Part shown: one piece after another, positions 1 to 10,502 of the stretch
Layout: each line of letters opens with the position of its first letter
Numbering within the stretch: position 1 is the first letter of the stretch
DNA from: Cydia pomonella
Lineage: Eukaryota > Arthropoda > Insecta > Lepidoptera > Tortricidae
Direction of reading: 5' to 3'
DNA: 64,000 nt
Assembly: GCF_033807575.1 (NCBI RefSeq)
Contig: NC_084708.1
Span: forward strand, 3,992,501 to 4,056,500
Translations under genes and position numbers: made by a program
Notes under the pieces: generated by a model
What the model was told of the DNA's origin: nothing
Database searches by the model: none
What the model saw: the letters and a program-made list of their open reading frames with translations, nothing else

Positions 1-882
1 AAGCTTGTTCTTAATATTTACCTGTGAGATCAATCTGCGATTTAGTTAATCTGCCATATAATCTTAATATCAGCGCGTATCACGAACTTAATTCAAAAAA
101 CTATAGTTCACTAAGAGATGTTTGTCTTCAAACAATCCGTACCTAATCCAGTGTAGTGAATTTACATATCAGCTCGCTAAAGCTGTTTATATTTCATTAC
201 TTCTCCTTGAAAATCTTCAATATTATCACAACGCGAATTTGTCTCTGAATCGTCTCATCTAAGCAAATGAATTGATGTCGCGCAAGTCTCGTGCTTTGTG
301 AAAGGTTTGTGTTAGGTTTAGTGTTGCCAGAAGAAAATTCAATTTTGACATTTATACAATGAGCGATACGAGATCTTTAAATAGTTTATCAGGTAAATCT
401 TGATTCAAACATCCCAATCCATATTTTAAAATGCATAACCTGTCTAAGTTAACTCGGGCCTAACGTCCATTTTCTGAACAATTTATTTATTTGTTCTTCC
501 ACGAAGTCCAGATTAGCTTAAGGCGCTCTTATAGACAGATTTTAGGTTTTTGAGGGGGTGAAGCAGACGAAGTGGTAAAGCAGGCAGGCGGGCGCCCCGC
601 GCGCCGCGCTCGCAGCAAGCCTACGGCCTTATTCTGACGCCATCCGTATTCTGGTTTGTTAGTTCTGGGATCTTTTCCGGAAATTTATATTGATTATGAT
701 TTAAACTTAATGAAATTAAAAATTTGATAATTATATATAATACTAGAGTATACCGCGGCAAATTGAGAACCTAGTAAAATGATACCAAATCGTTTTGTGT
801 CGAAATAATATTACTTACTAATTCAGACAAAAGTTACAACTGTCTGCTTTAAATCATATATAGATACCTATTCAAAACTTAG
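1..882. other. Intergenic, no gene seen; HindIII site at the window start
   Basis: The first six bases are AAGCTT, a HindIII site, as expected for a BAC insert cloned with that enzyme (inference). The rest is AT-rich with stops in every frame. A GC-rich patch at about 555-625 stands out from its surroundings, but I see no coding or structural signal in it. Confidence 0.5.
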
Positions 883-1249
883 TTTTTTTTTTTTTTTTTT
901 ATACTACGTCGGTGGCAAACAAGCATACGGCCTGCCTGATGGTAAGCAGTCTCCGTAGCCTATGTACACCTGCAACTCCAGAGGAGTTACATGCGCGTTG
1001 CCGACCCTAACCCCACCCCCCTCGTTGAGCTCTGGCAACCTTACTCACCGGCAGGAACACAACACTATGAGTAGGGTCAAGTGTTATTTGGCTGCGGTTT
1101 TCTGTAAGGTGGAGGCACTTCCCCAGTTGGGCTCTGCTCTAGATCTGGAATGACATCTGCTGTGCTGTGCCCTACCACACAAGGCGAGATGACATTCACA
1201 TTGCCCATACCTCTCTTTTGGACGTAGTTTAAGGACATACCCGGGTCCT
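883..1249 (-). mobile_element. Poly(A)-tailed non-LTR element with LINE-like tail (copy a)
   Basis: On the minus strand the element ends in an A tract (18 T's at 883-900 on the plus strand). The tail before it carries the motif for ACTGCTTACCATCAGGC and is shared with the LINE at 53163-53538. Upstream of the tail the sequence matches the copies at 16563-16917 and 29109-29479. It has no reverse transcriptase domain and I see no pol III A or B box, so it looks like a non-autonomous element using a LINE 3' end. A 70-codon open frame inside it is probably incidental. Confidence 0.8.
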
Positions 1250-1734
1250 TGTTGACCTTAAAAATGCAATAGAAGTCAATTTCGGGCAAGTAGTGAAAAA
1301 AGGAAGAATACTAGCAAAGCTAAGTAATTTGTGGAAGTGAACGTAAAAAGGTAGCATGTTTTTGCTGGTATTGAGATAACTGAAAACATAAGCATAAGGT
1401 ATGCACAAGCATATGTAACTCCAAAAAGTAGATAAATTATGCTATCTTCTCAAAAAAGAACCATGACTCTAACTGTAACTAATATTTCTATATTATTTTT
1501 TGAATTGACGACAATGAAGACGATTATAAATTTTAAATGCAAAGGTCGAGAAAACTGCTATTATTATTTATTATTTAAAGTTTATAATGGCAAAAATGCA
1601 CTTATACTACTACTACTTCGAAGTTATATAGTAATGAGTATAATTGACTGACTTTAATTAATGTCTAATAAAGAATCAGTCTGTTGTCTGTCTACTCTGT
1701 CTGTAATCAAATATTACAAGTATATTTGACCCAC
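1250..1734. other. Intergenic, nothing recognised
   Basis: AT-rich sequence with short open frames that lack domains, codon bias or splice context. I see no RNA gene or repeat structure here. Confidence 0.4.
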
Positions 1735-1950
1735 TGAGGTTTCAGATGAAGTTGAAAATCTGCATACATATGTAAGTAGGGTGACAATGAAATATTATGG
1801 TACCATCGAGCTGATCTGATGCATGAGAGAGGAGGTGGCCATAGGAACTCTGTGTCAAAATATCGCAACCAAATTGCGTTTGAGGTTGTTAGAATTGTCT
1901 CAATGAGTATTGTTTTCCTTTGGAAAGAAGTACAGTTAAGACCTGTTCCG
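1735..1950 (+). repeat. Dispersed repeat, copy 1 (partner at 22480-22710)
   Basis: Two same-strand stretches share an ordered set of motifs: GAGCTGAT(C)TGATG, then GG(T)GGCCA(TA)GGAACTCT, then a AAGTACAGT-like end. The resemblance is interrupted but collinear over about 200 bp, so these are diverged copies of one dispersed family. No coding capacity is visible and the class of element is unknown. Confidence 0.5.
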
Positions 1951-2294
1951 TAAAGTTAATTAACATACAAAACTTTCCGATGAACAAAATTATTTTATCG
2001 TCAACTATATTATTTATCCCTTCAAGTGGTGGCCCACCGCTCACGGGTCGATGCGATAGCCAGAAAGCTGTCGGCCAACAAAGGGTGGTTAGTGAGGTGT
2101 TGCCATATTTAGTGGCAAAATTAAAGGCTTTGAAGTATATTTACGCTCTTCTAGCGCCCAAAAGTAGCTAGCAAGTTAGACAAGGAAAACATACATACAC
2201 ACGCTTGTTAACGCTTGGTTGCTAAGGACCGTTCATCCGGGATCGAACGCCTAGGTCGAGTTCTGTCTTGATTTTTAAAGCGGTTATTTTGTAA

Positions 2295-2758
2295 ATACAC
2301 GGTACCCTCGAGGAAACGGAAAGATTTTAACAGTATATTCCGGATCGTATTTAGAGGCAAAAATGTCATATAAACTTTTTTAATTCGCCTAGTTTCAGAG
2401 TTAATACCAATTAAAAAAAAAATATTTTTCGTTGTGTTTTAGTGCATAACGCCTTTTTGATGGCTATGTCGCCAGTCGCCACTTTGGGACCAAGTCTAGA
2501 CTACCTTCTTGACAGATATCAAAGTCACAAGGTACCATTTGAATAGACTAATTTTTACGAAAAAAAAATGTACCAATTTATATTAATCCATAAATTTTCC
2601 AAGAACATGAACTAAATATGTTTAAAAACATACAAAAAGTAAAAAAAAAAACAATTTTTTTTGCGGAATTGACTTAAACTTGTACATGAAATTCTTCTTA
2701 TGACCTCAGGAATACGTGGTTAAAAAAAATCCGTATCCTCACGGGCACTTTTTATGAC
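2295..2758 (-). mobile_element. Inverted-repeat element, family 1, copy A (464 bp)
   Basis: The two ends are imperfect inverted repeats of about 45 bp, each containing a block like AAAGATTTTAACCACG and a (G)AGGAA block near the terminus. The interior, with AAAAAGGCGTT and GAAACTAGGCGA-like motifs in inverse orientation, matches copy B at 9577-10014. There is no transposase, so it is a non-autonomous DNA element. Partial copies with one recognisable end lie near 24395-24541 and 38375-38440. Confidence 0.7.
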
Positions 2759-2939
2759 TTAACCTTTGAATTTTAAGCCCTACGTAGAAAATTAATTAAC
2801 AATTACCTCCAATCATAACTTTGTTTTGTGGTGGTAGTCATTTTTAATAAGGAAACTGGAAAACTGTCACTGTTGCTAGGTTTGATTAGTTAGGTGCATG
2901 TGGCGAAATGCATAAACATTACAATAATTTAACAACAAC

Positions 2940-3012
2940 AAGGATAACTTCAACAGAAGGACATGATGTCACGATCCTCAGCATTGAGGGACCAAGAAGA
3001 AGAAGACAATAA
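2940..3012 (+). mobile_element. LINE 3'-end fragment with (GAA)n tail
   Basis: The stretch ends in an AAGAAGAAGAAGA tract preceded by a motif with GATGTCACGATCCTCAG, an arrangement I associate with 3' ends of lepidopteran non-LTR retrotransposons. Only the extreme 3' end is present. A comparable (GAA)n end occurs at 44979-45037. Confidence 0.5.
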
Positions 3013-3015
3013 TTT

Positions 3016-5370
3016 AATTGTTCTATTCGAATAGCGTATTTAGTGCTTATTCTAACGATATATGCTTCAATATATACTTTTATACATAGATAAGCTTAAA
3101 TAGTTGAATTTGTAATATTCTCTAAATCCGCGCTGAACACCCGACGGGGCCCCGCCACGTGACTACTTTTTACGTTTTGGCTTCTGCCACTTGAAGGGAT
3201 ATACTATAGGCCTTGACTAGTGATTCATTTCAAAATAAACTATTTTAATATATACATATTACACATAAGCACCCTAATGCAAAAATGAAGAAAATATATT
3301 TTGTGAAACTTTCGATCGATTTTTCCACTTATATTTTGTATTGGCAGGAAAAATAGTAAAAGCACATCACAAAGACATAACAAGGTCCAAGGTTTTAAAG
3401 AAGAAGGTAAAATTGGCTGAGACCTGAAATTGACGGCAGAGTGTCATCGAAATTTATACTTGAAAAAAGAAATAAAATGTCACCAGTTTTCATTTCATAC
3501 AAAACAGAAATAGCATGGTATAAAAGTATTATACCAAACTTTTACAAAGGACTTTATGTTTAACATTATCAAAAATGGAATTTAGTGACATTCTTGAATT
3601 TACAGAATAATTAACCAGTGAAATAAAAATATTGGCGAGAGGTACAAATATATACGAACTTCCGAACCGAGTACTTGCAAAATTTTGAATGGAATTTGAA
3701 GGGTAAAATAGTTGATAAATGTTGTAAATAAAGTCTTAAGTGTATACCATATGAAAGTTAATAAACCAGAAATACCAAACAAAATTCAACACTTATAACA
3801 TAAACTATTACAGCCATTTGAGCACTTCCACAAAAACGTGAAATGGTTCCTTTCACTAAGCACTATTTAAATCCCACATATTTAAATCCAGTATATCTCC
3901 TGCATCCTGTATGTGTTAAAAATGAAGCTGTTCCAATATAATGACTTATATAAATTAAACAAGCGGAATCATTTTATTTGTTTACGTTTAAAAATAGGTA
4001 TTCAATTTGATTATTACTGTAATAGCCATTTAAAATATTATTTTACCTAAATTGATAATTAAAAGTAGGTACCCCTCACGAAATAAGTACTACTGAATTT
4101 TATACTTAGCAGTGTTTTTTAAAATGTACATGTATTTTACCTTCCTCGTATTAAAAATGAAAAGTAGAGTGTTTAACTCGGGTGCAAGGCACCATTTCAT
4201 CATTTGGTTAATCGTGGCTGTATGCCGGACAGGTGCGTGTGTAAAACTTGTCAAAAAAGATAATATGACGGATGGATGTCTGAAATGTCACCGTATTTAA
4301 GAATCAATTAGCTTAAAAATTAGTTTTTTCTTCGTAAGAGTGATGAAAACATTGTGTGTATAACATATTTGTGTATTTATAGTGTGATTATCCGTTTTAT
4401 GTAACGTCCGCTAAACTAGCACAGGTCCGACGCTGACAGTGGTCACGGGCGTACTGGCGTACTGACGGTATTGCCGCGCAGGGTAACGTTTAGTAGACAA
4501 AATGTTGAATTCATAATTATGAATGAAAAATTTAACGCATCGATAAACTGACAAGCAAAATGTTAGAGTTACTTAAAAGCTATTGAATGAAGTAAATTTC
4601 ATATTGATATTCATCATAGTACTTCTAAAATATCGAAATAAATACAGTTTTAAGCATATTTCCAAAGCAAAAATCTATCGAGAAAAAGATGAGCCATCGT
4701 GTTTCTGACAAGCATACGGCTAGTTCAAAGACTGAAGTTATATATACTAGAAAATAATCGATGAAATCCTTGTACAAGCCTGTAAATATCGATTTAAAAA
4801 TTGCGCATTTTACTATACACCGCGCCTTAATTGGACTGTAGGTATTATATGTACCTTCCTGAAACAGTAAAAATGGAAACCAAGATCATAGTAAGTCAAC
4901 TTACCAATTTACTATGTACTTCTATTTACCAACATAATGCTGTAACACTACACAAAGAAGCAATCTGTCTATGTGTGTATACGAGATGGAAACATTTTGA
5001 CTTTATAAATAGGTATATAATATATATTATACAAAGCAGGACTCTAGTCTACCCATGTTCAAGATACTGTCATACAAAGCGGCAATCTGTCTCAAATTTA
5101 AATTTGTAAATGTTTCCAAAACAGAATTGCCTCAGCCTCGCAAAGTCCAGAGATTTCGAGGGATTTTTCATTTTCCCATCTAGCAACACCGTCGGTATCG
5201 CGCGCGGCCAGATGTGCGATCCGATTTACCGACACGCTCGAGCAGACGCGTCGCTAAACAAAAACTGCCAATACGCGTTTGAGCTTATGCGATCTACTTG
5301 ATGTCTTTTGAATTGTATACGGAAGATTTTATAGACGTGTATTTTGGATAGGGTTATTGTAAATTTATTT
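3016..5370. other. Intergenic, no gene seen
   Basis: About 2.3 kb of AT-rich sequence. Open frames such as those at 4112-4300 and 4831-5301 show no domain, no conserved motif and a residue composition typical of random AT-rich DNA. No RNA gene recognised. Confidence 0.4.
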
Positions 5371-5892
5371 TTCAACACACTTGCTCAAAACGACGTTTAT
5401 ATTCCCCCGATTTTTGGCTCATAATCCTAGATATTAAACACGCGTGCTTTTTCAGCATATTATAACACTCGTGCTTTTTCATTATATTATCCGACTGAGT
5501 AAAGAAGGTAACTGATTGTTAATAATATGCATGGAAACGGAGCCTTCTTAATTTGGTTGAATAATACATTTTTTTAAACCAACTATTAGATTCCAAATGT
5601 TAGTAGAGGTTTTATCACACCATTCACACCAAACATAATTTATAGATAAAATTATCTCGTAATTTACATTCATGAATAAACATAACATTTTATTGATTTG
5701 ATCTCCATCCGTCAAATAGAAATACGAACATATTATTTTTACATTTTTTTGGATGTTTGTCGATTTCGTTCGCGCCTTTGCCTTGCGCGCGCATTGGAAT
5801 CGTGCGTAAAAAAAATTACGCGCCAGCCATTTTCCGTATTTGTCATGAAATTGGAATAGTTTTGCATGTTTTTAGTTTATATATTGACAAAA

Positions 5893-6165
5893 ATGTCATT
5901 TTCAAGAATTGAAAACGAAGAACACATAAAATTGACGCTGCCAGTAATACTAATAGAGGCAAAAGCCGAGAACGATAACCTTTTACCATCAAAATCGAGT
6001 GAAAAATAATAAGCGGCATATGAAACTTTTATTCAATGGAAAATCAGCAAAAACGCCTAGTCTTTCGTGGAAAACGTGTTGGTAGCTTACTCCAATGATC
6101 TGGCGTATAAGTGCCTACAAGCCCAACACGCTTTGGTGCAATTATTCGATGTTAAAACTGTAGGT
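5893..6165 (+). pseudogene. Decayed exon resembling a Crypton-type tyrosine-recombinase N-terminus
   Basis: From an ATG at 5893, 38 codons read open and end in LLPSKSSEK. The frame is then broken by two consecutive stops (6007-6012) and one more (6058-6060). Continuing through the stops gives FIQWK and ENVLVAYSNDL. A +1 frame change near 6119 then gives KPNTLWCNYSML. This order of motifs (LPSKS, F..W, ENVL.AY, TLW..YSML) matches my recollection of the N-terminal SAM-like, DNA-binding region of Crypton or phage-integrase-like proteins found in many arthropods. A donor-like GTAAGC follows at about 6164, which fits the end of an exon. No catalytic tyrosine-recombinase domain is visible downstream. 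It is clearly non-functional as it stands, and the family call is inference from motif spacing. Confidence 0.6.
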
Positions 6166-6242
6166 AAGCCACCATTTTGAAAATTGTACTTTTACTGTTA
6201 TGACAAAAAAAAATATAATGCATAAGTTTTGCTTTTTCCTCG

Positions 6243-6625
6243 TAAGGGGGCGTCCATTAATCGCGTCATACGTTTTTGGCTTGTTTTAGACCCCCTTTCT
6301 CCCCCATGGTGATCTTTGGTGATATTTTCAGGACCCCCCCCCCCCCCCCCATCCAATATGACGTGTATTTTTTTCGATAACTAAAGAACAGTTTTCTAAC
6401 AAATGAACCTAAGTACACGTGAAGGATAATAAGGGCGGAAAACTATTATTTTTATTTTATTGACTATAATACAGTATAGCACAGATGAAAAAAAAAATAC
6501 ACGTGATACATGTCCATACCCCCCCGGCCCCTGTGGTGATCATTGGTGATTTTTTGCTGACCCCCTTCCCCCCCCCCCCCCCCCCCCCCCTATACAATAT
6601 GACGCGATTAATGGACGCCCCCTTA
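6243..6625. mobile_element. MITE-like foldback element with poly-C tracts
   Basis: Both ends carry the inverted repeat GGGGGCGTCCATTAATCGCG, flanked by TAA on the left and TTA on the right. The 3-bp flank is like that left by PIF/Harbinger-type elements (inference). Inside, two related segments each contain GTGATC(T/A)TTGGTGAT followed by long C runs of 17 (6334-6350) and 23 (6568-6590) bases. No coding capacity; apparent ORFs on both strands are products of the C/G tracts. Confidence 0.75.
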
Positions 6626-6841
6626 AAGTGTGTTGAAAAACGTCGTATGAAACGCGTGTGCATTGGTCATTACGCTGGTCATTACCCACATCGGCTTTCT
6701 TATTGCGCGCTTGCCTACAGCTCGCACGCACAATATCGCCTTGTGTATCATTGATCAACTTAGGACACTTGTATCATAATGTACTATTATATTGAATTCA
6801 TACATGACATTAAAGCAAATAAATATCATGGACAAAAAATA

Positions 6842-6978
6842 TCCCCTTATTCATAAAACTTAGCAAACCTTTGTTAAGTTTTATCTCTTTCTAACAAACA
6901 TAAATGTCAAAATGACAGATAGGGACAAAAGATGATTAACGGCTAGAAAGAGTTGCAAGACATTTATGAATAATGCCA
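6842..6978. mobile_element. Short TIR element, possible MITE
   Basis: The left end TTATTCATAAA and the right end TTTATGAATAA are inverted. The interior carries CTTTCTA on one side and TAGAAAG on the other, so the element folds back imperfectly. About 137 bp, no coding capacity. Confidence 0.5.
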
Positions 6979-7065
6979 TAAGAAAGTAAAATAAACGTAT
7001 GTACGTAACGGGACAAATTAAATCAATAATTTTTTTTTTTAATTAAATCTCACAATATTTTTTAA

Positions 7066-7170
7066 CGCTCGGCAGGTTCTCTGTTTGTAGTAGCTTTCCT
7101 CTTCAAAGCGGGAAAATACTGCGATCGGCTACGAGCTTAGCGCTACGAAAACGTTGGCAGTGAATCCATC
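7066..7170 (+). repeat. Dispersed repeat with GTAG/GCGGGAAAA motifs, copy 1
   Basis: Motifs CTTTCCTCT.CAAAGCGGGAAAA, TCGGCTACG and GCGCTACGAAAACGTTGGCAGTGAA occur in order. The same series occurs on the minus strand at 23825-23935, and a shorter related stretch lies near 22250-22300. It is non-coding and of unknown class. Confidence 0.55.
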
Positions 7171-7175
7171 ATACC

Positions 7176-8387
7176 TTCGCTACTTCCACCGTATAAAAAA
7201 ATATATAATTAACCATACCATGTTGTTCACCATATCATAAGAGGCGATCACAACTGCACGATCAATTAAGAGGCGGAAGCATTGGAACCGATATCGACTG
7301 TTCGCAATATCGACACAATTACACAACATGGCATGGTACTTTGTCGTAGTAACGCGCAAAATGTTACAGCTTGCCGAATATGCCAATATTGCTAATTCAA
7401 AATATGAAACGGTCCTAAAGTATCCAGCGACTTTTAAAACTGTGCTATATTCAGAAGTAGAGAGACTTAAATGCTTTAATGAAAACAGATAATTTTCTCG
7501 TTTTTCCGTTGAATGACTAAGTATTACTTGGGAACCGGTTTAATGCTAATTGATACATAATTAGACCACGATTGCAAATGAATACGGTTATTTAAATTAC
7601 TAGATTCTTGTTCCCTTCACCGCTCGAGTTAGAACCTTGGAAGTTACTTTGTATGTGTTACCTACATTTAATTCTTTATTAATAAGTCGAATATTAGAAG
7701 AAATCGAAGGCATCGAACTGATATGATTACACGCCGCCATTTTTTGAAATCTTAAATTTTAACAGGACATATGGGACTATATTTTTATTTACATAAACAA
7801 AACCATTAGCGTCGAGCTTCGAAGAGGCTTGACTCGCGTTTTGCGTCAATTTTTTTGCTTTTAGTTTTTATTATAAAAACTTTTAATTTCACTCTTCATG
7901 TGAAATTCCTATTTTTAAATTTGACACCTCTATAACAATTCAATATTTAACAATACAACGCACCTGCTGGATTGCCCCGCGTGCCCGCACTCGTGCTCTG
8001 AATCTGACCTGAGAGATGCCACGGTCCGGGCTGTCAGTACCGCTGCTTTCTGGGCATCCACTGTTTAGGGGAACCTCGACACGAGAGAAGAAGAAGAAGA
8101 ATACAACGCGGAAATGCCGCCAGCTTCCTTGGTACAATGTCTCAAGGGCTAGATTTAAGTTAGTTATAGTAATTATATCTAACTTGTATATTATATCCAT
8201 TATGTATATCGTTATTGTAAATAAAATGGTTTTCAATAATATCACTAAATTGCTTTGATAAATATCTTCTATCTTAAGACGATATATTTGTAATACTATT
8301 CAAAAGTGTTTGTTGCAATGCCTACTTGAATAGGTAGGTAAGTAAATTAAATTTTGAATCTAAGGGAAATATGTAAGAGCCTTTATT
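7176..8387. other. Intergenic; possible LINE debris near 8000-8105
   Basis: No gene recognised. A moderately GC-rich stretch at about 7990-8100 ends in an AGAAGAAGAAGAAGAA tract, which may be the 3' end of a non-LTR element, but too little is present to assign it. Confidence 0.35.
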
Positions 8388-8475
8388 TTTATATCACGTC
8401 GGTGGCAAGCATACGGCCCGCCTGATAAGCAGTCACCGTAGCATATGGACGCTTACAACACCAGATAAATTACAT
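8388..8475 (-). mobile_element. Degenerate LINE tail fragment
   Basis: Read on the minus strand this matches the tail motif GCTTATCAGGCGGGCCGTATG followed by TTGCCACCGACG, as in the LINE at 53163-53538. Only the last 85-90 bp are recognisable and the A tract is eroded. Confidence 0.65.
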
Positions 8476-9209
8476 TGGGAAAACCTGTAATTGTCACATC
8501 CAAATCTAATTATTCTCACGTAAGGGTTCATTTACGGGACGGTAGGACAGTGCAAAATTATGTACCTTTTTATAAGTATAACGAGCGAGCTCATCGCCAA
8601 CAAACTGTCTCGCAGTTTGGCGAATATTTTGTTTTGTGGTACACATATTTTATATTTTAATGTTATAAAAATAAAAAATAAAATAAAAAATAATAATAAT
8701 AATAATAAAAAAATACACTACAGTTCACTACCTACATTGCGGTATTTGATCGGTCGGCTGAATTGGATGTAACCTCATAGTCCGCAATGTAACTAAAATC
8801 AGAAGCGAGATCGCGCTCCGTCAAAATGAGCCTTAAGTACGGCAGCTCAAGTTTGTGTTGCCGCCACGAACTAACAGCCATTATCCGACGGCCTATGGCA
8901 AGCCCAGTGCGTCTAGATTATTCACCCCAAGGCCTTTGTGTTTTGGTAACGATGACTAGAGGCTAGGCTATCGATTCACGATGAAAATTTAATTGAGTTC
9001 TTTTAACGTGAAATCTGATTGTTGATGAATCAGCGTGGAAACACGCATAAGCGATATAAGAATTCTAAATTAAGAATTGGTATCATAACTTTTTGTGATA
9101 TTAAAATATAAATCCTAAAATCCATAAAATATGATAAAAATCCTAAAAATATTCAGGTCTAAGCATAATAAATTACAAACATATAAACATAATAAAAGAC
9201 AGAAAAGGT
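8476..9209. other. Intergenic, nothing recognised
   Basis: AT-rich sequence with an (AAT)n-rich microsatellite-like patch near 8680-8710. No domain-bearing ORF. Confidence 0.4.
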
Positions 9210-9398
9210 GACATCGCCCTGTAACTAGATTATAGATCGTGTCATTCCGAAGACGCGTGGCTTGGTTCGTATTATCATGCAATTAAATGTTAGATTTGTC
9301 AAATTCGCGCGTCATCGTGAATGACACGAGATATACTTACTTCATACTTAGCTCGGGAACTGGTTCCCTTTACGCTAAAGATGTTTGGGACGGTTATT
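9210..9398 (+). repeat. Repeat copy carrying an insertion (filled site)
   Basis: The flanks (GACATCGCCCTGTAACTAG on the left; AGCTCGGGAA and GCTAAAGATGTTTGGGA on the right) match 10345-10430 in the same order. Here they are separated by about 100 extra bases, the foldback element at 9234-9332. The pair therefore looks like a filled and an empty version of one repeat. Confidence 0.65.
9234..9332. mobile_element. Small foldback MITE inside a repeat
   Basis: Its ends contain TCGTGTCATTC and the exact inverse GAATGACACGA, followed inward by imperfectly inverted GACGCGTGG / CGCGCGTC. It is absent from the homologous repeat at 10345-10430, which supports it being an insertion. Under 120 bp, non-coding. 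Confidence 0.65.
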
Positions 9399-9430
9399 CG
9401 GTTAATCTTGATCCAAACATACCTAATTAC

Positions 9431-9565
9431 GGTCTCCTGGTCAGTCGGTAGTGACACTGCCTACGAAGTAGGAGGTCCCAGGTTCAAATCCTGGTAAAGG
9501 CATTTATTTGTGTATTTATCACAGACATATGTTCATGTATTGTAGATGTTTTCTATGTATTTTAA
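9431..9565 (+). mobile_element. tRNA-derived SINE, 5' part only (diverged)
   Basis: Contains a tRNA-like head with a B box (GGTTCAAATCC), preceded by CCTACGAAGTAGGAGGTCC, and then GGCATTTATTTGTG and TTTTCTATGTATTT. These follow the order seen in the full-length SINE at 59641-59920. The 3' half is missing and the inverted-repeat element at 9577 begins just after the break. Confidence 0.75.
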
Positions 9566-9576
9566 GAATCTGAATA

Positions 9577-10014
9577 TACACCGTATAACACGCGGAACGA
9601 AAGATTTTAACCACGCATTTCTAAAGCCAAAATAAGGAGAAAATATATATGAGTTAAAGTAAATTTTGTAAAAAAATATTTTGTTTTTCTTCTTATTTTT
9701 AAAAATGTTTACATAAAACTGGCACTTAAAATCATTTTCACTTTTTTTTTTCAAAAATCCTAGTTTTTGCAAAGTATTACTTGTCACTTTTTGTCATCTA
9801 TCAATAAAGAATGTTTAGACTATGCCCCATTATGGCATCATCGCCATCAAAAAGGCGTTTTGCACTAAGAACAATAAAAAAAATGTTTTTTTTTTTAATT
9901 AATATTAATTAATATTAACTCTGAAACTAGGCGATTCAAATGACATTTTAGTCTTTAAATGGGATCAGGAATACACTATTCAAATCTTTCGTGTTCCTCG
10001 TGTTACACCGTGTA
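9577..10014 (+). mobile_element. Inverted-repeat element, family 1, copy B (438 bp)
   Basis: Left end TACACCGTATAACACG and right end, read inverted, TACACGGTGTAACACGAGG form about 45-bp imperfect terminal repeats that include AAAGATTT. The interior contains CCATCAAAAAGGCGTTTTGC and GAAACTAGGCGATTC, which also occur in reverse orientation in copy A (2295-2758). No coding region. This is the best-preserved copy of the family in the window. Confidence 0.75.
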
Positions 10015-10344
10015 AATAAAATAATATACCTACACACATTTTTGCATTGACGCTAATAATTTACGTCGTGAATAACATAATTATTATGAATTACTTAAAA
10101 AAAAAGTAAAAACCTCATTTTAAAATCTACCCTCGTACCTTAAAACGAGCGGCTAGACGCAAACTTAGAGCCAACTTGAAACAAACCCTCATGAAAGTTT
10201 GTAAAACAGCGGTCAATAGCAGAATAAAGAGCACTCCAAACACTAATAGCCAACACAACCTGAATTGTGCTCTAATAACTGGAGCATATGCGTTAAATTA
10301 GCTTGCCGTGGCAATAGAAGGGTAGATAAGTAGGCAGAAAAGCG

Positions 10345-10430
10345 GACATCGCCCTGTAACTAGATTACTTCCTTACTATTAGCTCGGGAAATGTTTCCCT
10401 TTTTGCTAAAGATGTTTGGGAGGGTTATTT
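10345..10430 (+). repeat. Repeat copy lacking the MITE (empty site)
   Basis: Matches both flanks of 9210-9398 but runs straight from CTAGATTA into CTTCCTTACTATTAGCTCGGG without the foldback element. The remaining sequence 10015-10344 before it shows nothing recognisable. Confidence 0.6.
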
Positions 10431-10502
10431 TGATGACGTAGTTTATGCCAATCATGTTTCTAAATAATATATGGATAACAAGCAGTTGATTTTGTCAATA
10501 TT

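Noticed and set aside
6457..6758. Open frames with poly-Gly or poly-Pro runs
   Set aside because: They arise from the C/G homopolymers of the foldback element at 6243-6625.
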